From Harmothoe impar (taxonomy: Eukaryota > Annelida > Polychaeta > Phyllodocida > Polynoidae): 64,000 bases of DNA. A program made the translations under genes and the position numbers. The stretch's first letter is position 1. Each line of letters begins with the position of its first letter. The notes under the pieces were generated by a model. It was not told the DNA's origin, ran no database searches, and saw only the letters and a list, made by a program, of their open reading frames with translations. The stretch spans positions 81,430,610 through 81,494,609 of the forward strand of contig OX381707.1 of NCBI GenBank assembly GCA_947462335.1, read 5' to 3'. Positions 55,201 to 64,000 of the stretch are shown here, piece by piece.

Positions 55201-58200
55201 GGGGTGCTGTGATACCAGGGTCACAGAGGCTGGCCGGTCGACCTCCTTTGGCTCCTGCCGGGAGACGGGGTCTGCCGAGGCTGGTACACTGCAATTAGTA
55301 TACATTTTCAGTTGTTGGGGATCAAGGTATGGCAGAGGTTATTGGGCTTTTGGGCTGCCCTCCGAGAGTAGCAGGCATATTGCCATTGTGGACTACAATT
55401 GAATCTTTTCCCAAGGCTGTCCAAGTTGATAGTCATGTCTACTTCACAGGGAGTTATTAGCTAAATTTGAACATGAAAGGGCCCTGAATCACAGACGTGA
55501 TGGGGCCATAGATGGTTCTAGTGGATGCGCACATCCTGGTCTACTACAGTCGGGCTCCACCGTGGTTACCCTGGAACATGCATTAGTTGGTGATTGTGTA
55601 ACATGTCACCCTAACAAGAATGAAACAAGCCTGCCTCATGAATAAAACATTAGCATTCAGAATATGATGAAGTGTAACTGGGTATATTGGAAAAATGTGA
55701 TGCTTCACAACTTGCAAACAAATATGCTAACCATCACATCAATAGGACTTCTACCAATGCACCACTACTTAGTATTGAAGGTAGCGATAGGGGTGGGCCG
55801 TAGCGTACCTTGGTTCACCTGTCCTAACCCGTGTGGGGCAGGGTGTGCGTGCACTCCTACCAGACGCACAAGTCCTCAGCAATGAAACAACACCACCTGG
55901 CAGGCAGTCAGCACGACTGGCAGCTAAGGTCACCACGAGTGAACCTACTCTTCTACAGGAGCGTCATCAGAAGTACCTCACACATTGATCTCGGGTTTTA
56001 ATAAACCAATGAAATCACTAGCTCAATCTGAGCTTTTTGATTGGAAGATGTACTCACAAGACTTTGGGGCTCTTTCTCGACTTCAGGGAGAGTCTGGAGG
56101 GAGGCCGAGTAACCCGTTCTAGTGGACGGCCAAACACCGGTCTGCTGTCCAGCTCCACAGTGATCACCCTGCAACACACATTAGTTGAAGACTGACGCAG
56201 AACCTTGGCATGGGTGGACCAGGCCTCCCTCATGAACAAAGACATGCTGCAACATCACCATAAGTAATCAGTGGATCTTTACCCACACTCATTGTCTTGC
56301 ATTTATTGAATCATGTTCACTGGTGCTCACTGAGATATATCTAGAGAAACATACCTTGTAATTTGTACTTCTTATAGATTTTATTTCAGTGAAAAGATGC
56401 TCAAACTGAAAAAAATCAACAACAATACATTGATCTGGTACTTGATTAAAGCGATGAAATCAGTAGCTGAATCTGAACATTTAATTGGAATGTATATACT
56501 CACAAGCGTTGTTTTTTCGCCCGTAGAGAGAGTCTGTGTCGACCAGGTGTGGCTGACTCACAGGCACTCACTGCACGGGCAGCGGAAGAAACATGAAGAA
56601 TCATCAATCAGGCACCAAAATGTTGAGACAGTTCAGGTCTTCTTCATATGCCTTGCTGACTGATGGCTCAATAAGATGTGTGTAATGGCCACAACTCTGT
56701 ACATTCAGCATAAATCTATAAACTGTATTTCCCCGTGTATAAGCCAGAGCCATGAATAAGCCTGGCCAAAAGGTGACTTAGTGTTGTATAAGCCGGGCTC
56801 CGAGTATTAGCCTAGTCGGCGCAATATATACTCAATAAAAAATCGTATTTTAGGTCATAACTCCACTACTTGGAGTATTTAGATAATGCTTTCGGCTATG
56901 TGACCCCTATTTACTCCATTTATGTCTATAGCCATTGTTAAGAGAAATAAAGCTTAAATTGGTGAGAAAATTATTGGAAATGTTGCAGTAAATGTGTCTG
57001 AATAGTAGGTCATTTAGAGAATTGTAAGAAGGTATCAGGGTGTCTCTCCAGTTAAAGTAATACAAGCCTGCCCCATGTATAAGCCTAGTCAGTTTAACAT
57101 TTAGTACTTGTATAAGCCTGTCTTATACACGGGGGAAATACGTTAAGCATGGAAGGACACAATGTTGATTCAATTAACCTACTCACAGGACAGCCTGGGG
57201 GTTCTGCCTGGAGACCACAGAGGGACAGACCAGTTGGGGGTCCAGCTGGGGGACGGGGTTCCCTAAGGTCAGCATACCAGGCGCAGGCCAGTCGACCCCC
57301 TGGGGGTCTAGCAGGGAGACCACCGAGGCTCTTACACTGCAATTAGTAGGCATTCTAGTCAATTGGAGATCAAGGATAAGCCAGAGGATACTGCAGAATA
57401 TTGTTGTGTAGAATATCAGTCAATACCAGCCAAGTTATCAAGGCTTGTCTTATTCATGTGAATATAACGTAAAAATGATGAGAAATTTGACGGTTTTACC
57501 TGATAATGATGTAATTCAGGCAAGTGGTGCTAGCAGGAAAGATACCTGCTTCAGAACATTTTGGGGAAATTAAATTGTTTGAGTCTGCTACCAATGCAGC
57601 CACTTTTCTACAGCAACAAGCTATAACTCTGGGCATGGTATAGGTGTTGACTTTGTATTGATCAAAGGGTGGTCTCCATTGTGACAGATGAGGGCATACA
57701 AGAACCGTAATCTACTCACAGGACTGCCTCGGGTTTCTGCTGGGAGACCGGGTTCACTGACGCCAGGGTGCCAGCGTCTGACAAGGTGACCGTCTGGGGT
57801 TCCTGCCTGGAGACGGTGTTCCCTGAGGGCGGGGTGCCAGAGGCAGGCAGGCAGACTACCTGAGGATCCTGCTGGAAGGCCGGGTCTGCCAAGGCTCGTA
57901 CCCTACAATTAGTATGCATTCTGATCAATTGGACATCAAGGATTAGGCAGAGGTTACTGCAGTATATTGTCATCTAGAATATTGGGCAATACCAAGGCTC
58001 CTGCATCATTTCATTTAAAGGTTTGGTGACATTTGGGTGAAAATAATTTGCTTTGGGCTGCTACCAATTGTCTCTATAACTGTTAACACAATATAGATAT
58101 TGACTTTGCATATTTCCAAGGGTTGTCTCCATCGGGACAGATGGCGGTATACAAGAAACTTGATCTACTCACAGGACTGCCGGGGCTGGGGTACATGAGT

Positions 58201-60481
58201 TCTGCATGTTGACTGCATGGGGGTCCCGCATGGTGAACGTGAGGGCCGAGGCCAGCGTGCCAGAGGCGGGCAAGTCGACCGTCTGGGGGTCCTGCCGGGA
58301 GACCGGGTCCTGCCCGGAGAGGGGCTGCTGTGACACCAGGGTCACAGGGGCAGGAGGGCAGACTGCCTGGAGGTCTTGCAGGAAGACCGTATCCACCAAG
58401 GCCAGGGTGCCTGAGTCCTGCCGGGAGACGCGGCCCTCAGAAGCTGTTGCAGACATCTTCTCCACAGGTACCCTGCAATAAGTACACACAATAACAATCG
58501 AGATGGAATATTGCCATTTAGAAGATTGGCATAATGTCTCATTTAGATAACAAACATAATTCACATGGGATTGTTCTGTTGTCATTCTTGACTCCGGCTC
58601 AATAACTTGAGACACTTTGTGACTGGGCTGTGGAGATATTTGCAGTTCACACACAATTAAATGGTATCAAAAGGAGTAGCTAAGATCCATACCAAGCTAC
58701 TTGCATCATAATACTTAAAAAGATGCAACATTTTGGTGAGAAAAGATAGCTTTAGGCTGCTACTACAAAGTGTGGTTTACAGAGACTGACACTGACAACC
58801 AAGTACTTTTGTTATCACAGCCAACACCAGTTTCACTGTCTGAAGGGTGGGTTGGTTTGTAGCAGATCACTGTAAAGAAGCTTAATCTACTCACGGGACT
58901 GCCTGGGGATGTGACTTTGAGGACAGGAGGGCAGATGGTCGTGGGGGAGAGGCCATGATCACCACAACACAAGGTACTGAACTGGCCTAAAGAACAGCCA
59001 TGAAATAGCCATAACGCTTGCAAATACGTCATGATTTTCAAAAAGACTGTAGAATCTACTACTCACAGGACCGCAGACGGGCGGAGGCGGCGGAGCACAA
59101 CTCTGCACGTCCTGGTCTTGAGCATCCAGGTGGACGCAGGCAGAGCCACTGCCTTGCTCCCGTCGCACACCATGGGTTTCCTGCAAGACGTTTTCAACAT
59201 TCTCAACTACGGCCAGATACACTAGGAAATAGGAAATACCTTGTCTAGCACCACTTGTATGAATCATGTGTCGTGTAAAATGTTTTGAGAACCATGTCAG
59301 TTTTACAACGTAATCATGTGTCAAAGTATTGGATATCTGATAGCTATATTTCCATGCAGAAATATCATTTGCTGAGCAGCAATAATCTCTCATTCCATCA
59401 GAAGTGGCACCTGTATACTGTGTCTACATGGTTAACAACGTGCTGTGAATTTACTAATGCTAATTTACCTGTTGTTGCTTGTCATGGTGCTCCTGAGGAA
59501 GGTAGCCCAAGGTGCCTCGTCGTCCTTCAGACCGTAGTCCCAGAAGATCTCCTCACCGGCACGGATGGGCTCGTGACAGTAAAATGCCATCCGCGGAGCT
59601 TCTCCCGGGTACACGCGCAGCAAGTGAGGGTAGGGGCAAACATTTGCATCTCGGGCGTGGTTAATGAGCCGTCCCCAGGTGCCAAGTGTGCGAGTGGCAT
59701 CAATGGCCACTCGGGCACCGTCCCACCAAGCATCCACAATATAGGATCCCGGATCCTCGAGCTCGTATTTGATCTCTCTCCTGAGTCTCTCGGTTCGGGT
59801 GATAAACTCACCCTCATACTCGGCAATGAAGTCCCACGGTTGATAATCTCGCTGTGCAATCACGCATAGCCCCCTCTCGGCATCCTCCTCCACCCTGAAG
59901 CTGTCACTGCGTTCTCTCTTGCGCCACTGACGCAGTGCTGCCACCATCTTTTCCTCCGTGGTCCAAAATGGAAAGTCTTCTACTGTCAGTCCCTGTTTTA
60001 AAGAATGTTGAAACACGGATCATCGCCAATGTACAGCTAACAACTGGGCATGAAGAGGAGGGTTTGCATGCTTATTTCCAAAATGTACTCAAATTAAAAG
60101 GGTTGCTTCTGCATTGTCTAGTGTACAGTGTCACCAAATCCTTATGCATTGACAGCAGTAGAGCTTAGAATAATTCGACAGAGTGTCACTGCTACGTACA
60201 ACTCACAATTTGACCCTTACAGTAAACACGGTTTTATCAAAGCATTGTTACAATGAGGCTAGATTTCTTTTAAACGCTTGGTCTGTGAATCTCTTGTTCC
60301 CCCACATGATAGCACATCGAACTTTAGTTATACAGAACAGAGGGCCTGTTTCTTCAGTTGAATTTCTTTTTTTCTAAAGTACAGGCATTGAACATCTGAC
60401 CTAACTAAGAGAGAGTAAACAGTGACTTACCTCCTGCATCAGGGACATTCTCTGGTGCCTGGTGTGGTACATCTTTTGCAC
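52178..60481 (-). CDS. SET-domain lysine methyltransferase, KMT5A/SETD8-like, with repeated C-terminal exons
   Basis: A reverse-strand gene. Exons that join in phase: 60481-60431, 59992-59469 (SET), 59180-59067, 58472-58173, 57902-57720, 57336-57187, 56168-56058, 55288-55022, 54719-54642, 54362-54252, 53036-52919 and 52267-52178 (699 codons including stop). The SET domain should transfer methyl groups from S-adenosylmethionine to a lysine, probably in histones or other nuclear proteins. After the SET domain come about ten modules of a Pro/Gln/Val repeat (DPVSRQDPQTV type), then a basic, charged tail (YKRKKQLDNQKQRLRRKR). Known KMT5A proteins end with the SET domain, so this long C-terminal region is unusual. 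The start codon and any earlier exons were not found. Whether all array exons are used in one transcript is unknown. Confidence 0.7.
52919..53036 (-). CDS. SET gene, charged penultimate exon
   Basis: Enters in phase 2, leaves in phase 0, and codes for SKRVLTAAESESRRQTSERE and RQEDKRKGVYKRKKQLDNQ: a highly charged, probably helical segment. Reverse-strand acceptor gttatggcag, donor aaccag|gtgaga. Other frames are open too; this one is chosen because it continues into the basic end. Confidence 0.65.
53339..53383 (-). CDS. SET gene, 45-bp candidate exon
   Basis: Reverse-strand acceptor tttcttgtag and donor accttg|gtgagc. In phase 2 it reads APRVREGSQVQPQP and then makes TGA at the junction with the charged exon. 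In that phase it would therefore end the protein just before the charged tail. Confidence 0.4.
53573..53673 (-). CDS. SET gene array, 101-bp candidate exon
   Basis: Reverse-strand acceptor tatttctttcag and donor ctcct|gtgagt. In phase 2 it reads APVMSAFESAHPCLSLLVPT, related to the 78-bp exon (ESANP). Its length is not a multiple of three, so use of it changes the frame and leads to a stop in the following small exon. It is an alternative end or a decaying exon. Confidence 0.4.
53731..53967. mobile_element. Foldback element of the 'gcatcatgac' family, in an intron
   Basis: Left taaccctttaagga and right tcttaaagtgtta are approximate inverted copies. Internal tgcattggtgcatgatgaca and atgcatcatgacaaccaagg match the copy at 47011. 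Confidence 0.65.
54252..54362 (-). CDS. SET gene array exon 8 (111 bp, phase 2-2)
   Basis: Sister of 56058-56168: VITTELNSRPVFGRPLKQAT and RPPSRLSLKSRKSHKVL. Its exit phase fits directly onto the charged exon at 53036. Confidence 0.75.
54642..54719 (-). CDS. SET gene array exon 7 (78 bp, phase 2-2)
   Basis: Codes for SRSVSARESANPARHRLSLQ and KNSKR, basic and Ser-rich. Reverse-strand acceptor atttcttccag, donor cgctt|gtgagt. Confidence 0.7.
55022..55288 (-). CDS. SET gene array exon 6 (267 bp, phase 2-2)
   Basis: Codes for VPASADPVSRQEPKEVDRPA, then SQHPLSQQDPVSQQGPQTV and onward to TDAVSPQRPKAVL. Reverse-strand acceptor actaattgcag, donor gtcct|gtgagt. Most similar to 58173-58472. Confidence 0.75.
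55489..55570 (-). pseudogene. Decayed copy of the 111-bp array exon
   Basis: Keeps an acceptor (catgttccag) and a diverged frame (VTTVEPD..HPLEPS) aligning with VITVELD..RPLERV, but runs into TGA at 55491-55489 and has lost the donor region. It could end a shorter transcript or be dead. Confidence 0.5.
56058..56168 (-). CDS. SET gene array exon 5 (111 bp, phase 2-2)
   Basis: Codes for VITVELDSRPVFGRPLERVT and RPPSRLSLKSRKSPKVL, a basic segment with one close sister at 54252-54362. Reverse-strand acceptor tgtgttgcag, donor gtctt|gtgagt. Confidence 0.75.
56504..56581 (-). pseudogene. Decayed copy of the 78-bp array exon
   Basis: Aligns with 54642-54719 over its full 78 bp and keeps an open frame and donor (cgctt|gtgagt). 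The acceptor AG has become gc (cttccgc against cttccag). The next AG lies nine bases downstream and would put the exon out of phase. It is probably no longer spliced as in its sister. Confidence 0.6.
56728..57138. mobile_element. TA-flanked inverted-repeat element, 411 bp, in an intron
   Basis: Ends tttccccgtgtataagcc and cttatacacgggggaaa, with TA on both sides. gtataagcc motifs are repeated inside as in the element at 37034, with which it shares a style of terminus but not the sequence. No transposase. Confidence 0.8.
57187..57336 (-). CDS. SET gene array exon 4 (150 bp, phase 2-2)
   Basis: Codes for VRASVVSLLDPQGVDWPAPG to VVSRQNPQAVL. Reverse-strand acceptor actaattgcag, donor gtcct|gtgagt. 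The frame is recognisable only by comparison with its sister exons. Confidence 0.7.
57720..57902 (-). CDS. SET gene array exon 3 (183 bp, phase 2-2)
   Basis: Codes for VRALADPAFQQDPQVVCLPA, then GNTVSRQEPQTV, then VNPVSQQKPEAVL: three versions of the module. Reverse-strand acceptor actaattgtag, donor gtcct|gtgagt. Confidence 0.75.
58173..58472 (-). CDS. SET gene array exon 2 (300 bp, phase 2-2)
   Basis: The longest array exon: VPVEKMSATASEG, then PVTLVSQQPLSGQDPVSRQD, PQTVDLPASGTLAS, ending PAPAVL. Reverse-strand acceptor acttattgcag, donor gtcct|gtgagt. Confidence 0.75.
58895..58976 (-). pseudogene. SET gene array, 82-bp exon that would break the frame
   Basis: Good splice sites on the reverse strand (ggccagttcag and gtccc|gtgagt) and recognisable array sequence (ICPPVLKVTSPGSP in one frame). 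Its length is not a multiple of three: including it leads to a stop 12 codons into the next exon. It is a decayed exon or a cassette that shortens the protein. Confidence 0.5.
59067..59180 (-). CDS. SET gene array exon 1 (114 bp, phase 2-2)
   Basis: Codes for KPMVCDGSKAVALPAS..LRRLRPSAVL. It ends in the AVL| signature shared by the array exons. Reverse-strand acceptor aacgtcttgcag, donor ggtcct|gtgagt. Confidence 0.65.
59469..59992 (-). CDS. SET domain exon
   Basis: 174 codons. The SET motifs stand in order: GLCVIAQRDYQPWDFIAEYE (residues 41-60 of the exon), VAIDAT (95-100), GRLINHARDAN (107-117) and GEEIFWDYG (146-154). The usual RxxNHS reads RLINHA, with Ala for Ser, while the Asn and His that bind the cofactor and the Tyr of DYG are kept. 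The overall spacing is that of the KMT5A group, with no pre-SET or post-SET Cys clusters. Reverse-strand acceptor tctttaaaacag, donor aacaacag|gtaaat, exit phase 2. The domain looks catalytically complete. Confidence 0.85.
60431..60481 (-). CDS. SET gene, exon before the SET exon (51 bp)
   Basis: Reverse-strand acceptor ctgtcattccag and donor caggag|gtaagt. It codes for 17 residues (VQKMYHTRHQRMSLMQE) in phase 0 with the SET exon. It contains ATG codons, but the open acceptor suggests there are more exons upstream. Confidence 0.65.
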
Positions 60482-61599
60482 CTGGAATGACAGAACACAC
60501 AACAAGATTATATCAACCCTGATAGAGGCGGCTGGAGGTAAAACTTTGAGAGGTGGCTTGACCAAGGACTGAACTCACAACCCCAGAAGCCATGCTCTAA
60601 CTGGTCATATTGGGGTCTACTACTTTTGAATTTGTTAATCATCATCATCATTATTCATGAGGGACCTTTAGCAAACCTGACCATTAAAGGGCCCAATCAT
60701 GTAGTTAAATTGCCCCAAACCACTAGCTCTTTGTCGGGGTTGGGCGGTGAATACAAGCAAGGGCCTCAAATGTTACCGAGTAGATAAACTTGAATGTGAC
60801 AGGTTTTCAAAACGTTCGAGCTTTACTAATTCTTCCTTGTTTAGATGTTAAGGTCGGGGTTCCCCTCTGGGTGCTGGTGGCACTTCTACATATCAATTTC
60901 AAGGTAAATGTATTTTTGGTATCAGATTTGTCAATTATATTCCAATCCTGTAATGGTTATTTGGTTATAATGGAGATGTCAGCTTATGGATTTGTCTACC
61001 CGCTCCTATGCACAGTAAGCCACTATGAAAGCGTCCCATGACTGTCTTCTACATAGACTGAACCTCAGATGGTGAATGTATCGACACAAATGCGTTCACC
61101 AGAACCATAGCATACACGTGTTGGTAAGGGATATATGAGTGCTGGGTTTTGAATAGGTGCCTGTTTTGAAAAGGAGCCGGGGGTTCTTGGGGTTTGAAAT
61201 CAATAGGTGCCAGGCCTTGCACAGGTTATGTTGGTTTTCATCAATGACTAAAAAGGGGTTGTTTTAATGTGTCACTTATTGCATAGTATACCCTGTAGTA
61301 GGGGCCTGGTGTAGTGATGGTGTTTGCTTTAGAATTTACCATCTTTGATCAATTAGTGGGCCTCCTACACACCATATGTAAGGTTTTAAACAATGATTAC
61401 GCATGTTCGCTTTGCTATCATATGCCTTATGATCTCTCTTTTTCGTTGGGGGGGGGGGGGGCATGACCCTAAAATAATAACTGCCAGGCCTTGAATAGCT
61501 GCCTGATTTGATTAAGAGCCGGAGGTACAGGGGTACCCACAAAAAATAGCTGCCTGGGCACCAATATGCAAATATACGGTAAATCTGTGTACTTTAAAA
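60482..61599. other. Upstream region of the SET gene
   Basis: 60551-60606 on the reverse strand is tRNA-like (cagttagagcatggcttctg as A box, GAGTTCAGTCC as B box), a probable SINE remnant. No further exon, promoter or CpG island was recognised, so the transcription start is unplaced. A poly-G run of about 15 lies at 61447. Confidence 0.4.
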
Positions 61600-63310
61600 G
61601 TGTAGCCTAAATGAGGGAGGAAAGTGAGGGTATAGAGTCATGGAGTAAGACAGAGGCTTAATGAGGGAGAAGAGGGAGGGTATACAGAGGGGAAGGAGGA
61701 CAGGGCCTAAATGAGGGAAAAGAGGGAGGGTATACAAAGGGGGAGGAGGACAGGGGCTAAATGACGGAGAAAAGGGAGGGTATACAGGGGGAGGAGAACA
61801 GAGCCTAAATGAGGGAGAAGAGGGAGGGTATACAGGGGGAGGAGGACAGGGGCTAAATGAGGGAAAAGAGGGAGGGTATACAGAGGGGGAGGAGGACAGG
61901 GCCTAAAGGAGGGAGAAGAGGGAGGGTATACAGAGGGGGAGGAGGACAGGGCCTAAATGAGGGAAAAGAGGGAGGGTATACAGAGGGGGAGGAAGACAGG
62001 GGCTAAATGAGGGAGAAGAGGGAGGGTATACAGAGGGGGAGAACAGAGCCTAAATGAGGGAGAAGAGGGAGGGTATACAGGGGGAGGAGGACAGGGGCTA
62101 AATGAGGGAAAAGAGGGAGGGTATACAGAGGGGGAGGAGTACAGGGGCTAAATGAGGGAGAAGAGGGAGGGTATACAGAAGGGGAGAACAGAGCCTAAAT
62201 GAGGGAGAAGAGGCAGGGTATACAGGGGGGGAGGAGGACAGGGTCTTAATTAGGGAGAAGAGGGAGGGTATACAGGGGGGAGGACAGAGCCTAAATGAGG
62301 GAGAAGAGGCAGGGTATACAGAAGGGGAGGAGGACAGGGACTAAATGAGGGAGAAGAGGGAGGGTATACAGAGGGGGAGGAGGACAGGGCCTAAATGAGG
62401 GAGAAGAGGGAGGGTATACAGAGGGGGAGGAGGACAGGGCCTAAATGTAGGAGAAGAGGGAGGGTATACAGGGGGGGAGGAGGAGAGAAGCTAAATGAGG
62501 GAGAAGAGGGAGGGTATACAGGGGGGGGGGGAGAAGAGGGTCTAAATGAGGGAGAAGAGGGAGGGTATACAGGGGGGGAGGAGAAGAGGGTCTAAATGAG
62601 GGAGAAGAGGGAGGGTATACAGAGGGGGAGGAGGACAGGGGCTAAATGAGGGAGAAGAGGGAGGGTATACAGGGGGGGAGAACAGAGCCTAAATGAGGGA
62701 GAAGAGGGAGGGTATACAGGGGGGAGGAGGACAGGGGCTAAATTAGGGAAAAGAGGGAGGGTATACAGAGGGGGAGGAGGACAGGGCCTAAATGAGGGAG
62801 AAGAGGGAGGGTATACAGAGGGGAGAACAGAGCCTAAATGAGGGAATAGAGGGAGGGTATACAGGGGGAGGAGGACAGGGGCTAAATGAGGGAAAAGAGG
62901 GAGGGTATGCAGAGGGGAGGAGGACAGGGCCTAAAGGAGGGAGAAGAGGGAGGGTATACAGGGGGAGGAGGACAGAGCCTAAATGAGGGAGAAGAGGGAG
63001 GGTATACAGAGGGGGAGGAGGACAGAGGCTAAATGAGGGAGAAGAGGGAGGGTATACAGAGGGGCGGAGGACAGGGCCTGAATGATGGAGAAGAGGGAGG
63101 GTATACAGCCGGGCAGGAGAACAGGGCCTAATCGAGGGAAAAGTTTGAGGGTATACAGTGGGGGAGTAAGGTCAGGTCTACATGAGTAGGAAGAGTAAGG
63201 GTATACGCTGAGGGAGGAAGATAGGGCCTAAAAGTGAGGGTATATGGGAGAGATGAAGGTCATATCTGAGGGTTTATGCTTTGGGGCGCAAGGTATGGGC
63301 TAAATGAGGG
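61600..63310 (+). repeat. 49-50 bp minisatellite, third array, about 34 units
   Basis: The unit gggcctaaatgagggagaag, agggagggtatacagagg, gggaggaggaca is clearly related to that at 13350-16340 but has its own fixed differences (aagagggagggtatacag for aaaaaagaggatatacgg), so the two arrays were homogenised separately. The frames are Gly/Glu/Arg repeats. Confidence 0.95.
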
Positions 63311-63476
63311 AGAAAGCACTGAGCCAATAGCCTAGAGGATTCTGACATGAAGGGTCAAAACATTTTTGACATCCCAACCCCCACCAAATATAAACCCTAA
63401 AGTAAATCAGGAAGTGGTACCCATTTCCACATTTTTGGCCTGGAAAGGAACTTAACATATCTGGCTCAGTTATTAT
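63311..63476. other. Spacer between minisatellite and satellite
   Basis: About 165 bp of sequence without recognised features. Confidence 0.5.
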
Positions 63477-64000
63477 TGCTCCATTCCAGTGAGCACTAGG
63501 AGGTACCACACACTCTTGTGACTCTACATGGGTCACCGATTCTACCTGTTGGCTGGTCTCTTTTGATGTCATTTTGACACTTGTTTCTGCATCCTCAAGG
63601 GGCGGGGATGAATGGATGGTCACAAAAGTTGCTCAGTATACTCAGAGAGGTGGACTTAAGGGGTCCACTTGGAGAATTCAAGTCCCAGTTGTAGGGGTTG
63701 CATTTTCAGTCAATGACACCGTCAGTGACGGGAGAGCAATTTTAGAGACGATACTCATTTTTAAGATTTCTCTAGATGCCTGGTGTGACCGTACTCAACA
63801 CCGACGTCAATGGAAACTCTTCTTTCTACTCCCAGGGTTGGTCTGGATGTGTGAGCTAGCTACGAATAAGCAGTCTACAGAATTTACCGATTCAACCTGT
63901 TGGCTGGTCAACATCAGGGCTCTTTCCATGTCATTTTGTTACTTGTTTCTGCATCCGCAAAGGGCTGGGATGAATGGATGGTCACAAAACTTGGTCAGTA
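63477..64000 (+). repeat. Start of another 360-bp satellite array
   Basis: Matches 3271-3793 with several substitutions, including the non-satellite leader tgctccattccagtgagc. The array runs off the window end in the same orientation as that at 1-10625. The leader here probably marks a true array edge. Confidence 0.9.

Noticed and set aside
59285..59869. Forward frame of 194 codons
   Set aside because: Antisense to the SET exon; only the reverse frame carries SET motifs.
62395..62986. Gly/Glu/Arg-rich frames
   Set aside because: Third array of the 49-50 bp minisatellite.
1..64000. Circular molecule, because both ends carry the same satellite
   Set aside because: The end copy (63477-64000) differs from its match at 3271-3793 by several substitutions, and the array continues past the window, so the end sequences are separate satellite copies.

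Overview
This window is eukaryotic, very probably from an invertebrate deuterostome such as a lancelet; the species call is an inference. Genes are split by GT-AG introns, an orphan rhodopsin-type receptor and a SET methyltransferase each run across 8-10 kb, and the spaces are full of short inverted-repeat transposons, tRNA-derived SINE-like pieces, minisatellites and a fragment of a non-LTR retrotransposon. Nothing bacterial or viral is organised here.

Layout. 1-10625 is a tandem satellite of about 360 bp per unit, with higher-order duplications of 3732 bp and 2164 bp. 10626-13340 holds diverged AT-rich repeats. 13350-16340 is a 49-bp minisatellite, followed by an inverted piece of a second satellite (16345-16640) and poly-C tracts. 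17400-18900 holds an exon for a zinc-binding His-Me/HNH-type endonuclease domain. 19283-21540 is a run of minisatellites with periods of 39, 19, about 163 and 15 bp. 21900-23480 is GC-rich and repeated. 23480-26100 holds SINE-like and foldback elements.

26382-36784 (+) is a nine-exon class A (rhodopsin-like) G-protein-coupled receptor whose exons join in phase into 478 codons. Its introns carry at least ten foldback or terminal-inverted-repeat elements. 37034-37981 has two more such elements. 38760-40046 is a non-LTR retrotransposon reduced to part of its endonuclease and its 3' end, itself interrupted by a 338-bp insertion with a 9-bp target duplication. 40196-40996 is an inverted copy of the 19-bp minisatellite and its flank.

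41120-45060 consists of repeated modules containing splice-donor-like motifs, and 46263-46613 encodes a possible cysteine-protease-like fragment of a mobile element. 47689-48539 is a CACTG-ended element full of palindromes. 48545-50390 is the inverted counterpart of the 13.3-16.6 kb composite repeat.

52178-60481 (-) is a SET-domain lysine methyltransferase gene related to the KMT5A/SETD8 group. Its SET exon is followed by an array of similar, mostly symmetrical phase-2 exons coding for a Pro/Gln/Val-rich repeat, then a basic C-terminal tail. Several members of the array are visibly decayed or would break the frame. This exon array is the most unusual genic feature of the window. The 5' end of the gene was not found.

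61600-63310 is a third array of the 49-50 bp minisatellite, and at 63477 the 360-bp satellite begins again in the same orientation as at the window start. The receptor and the methyltransferase show no sign of acting together.
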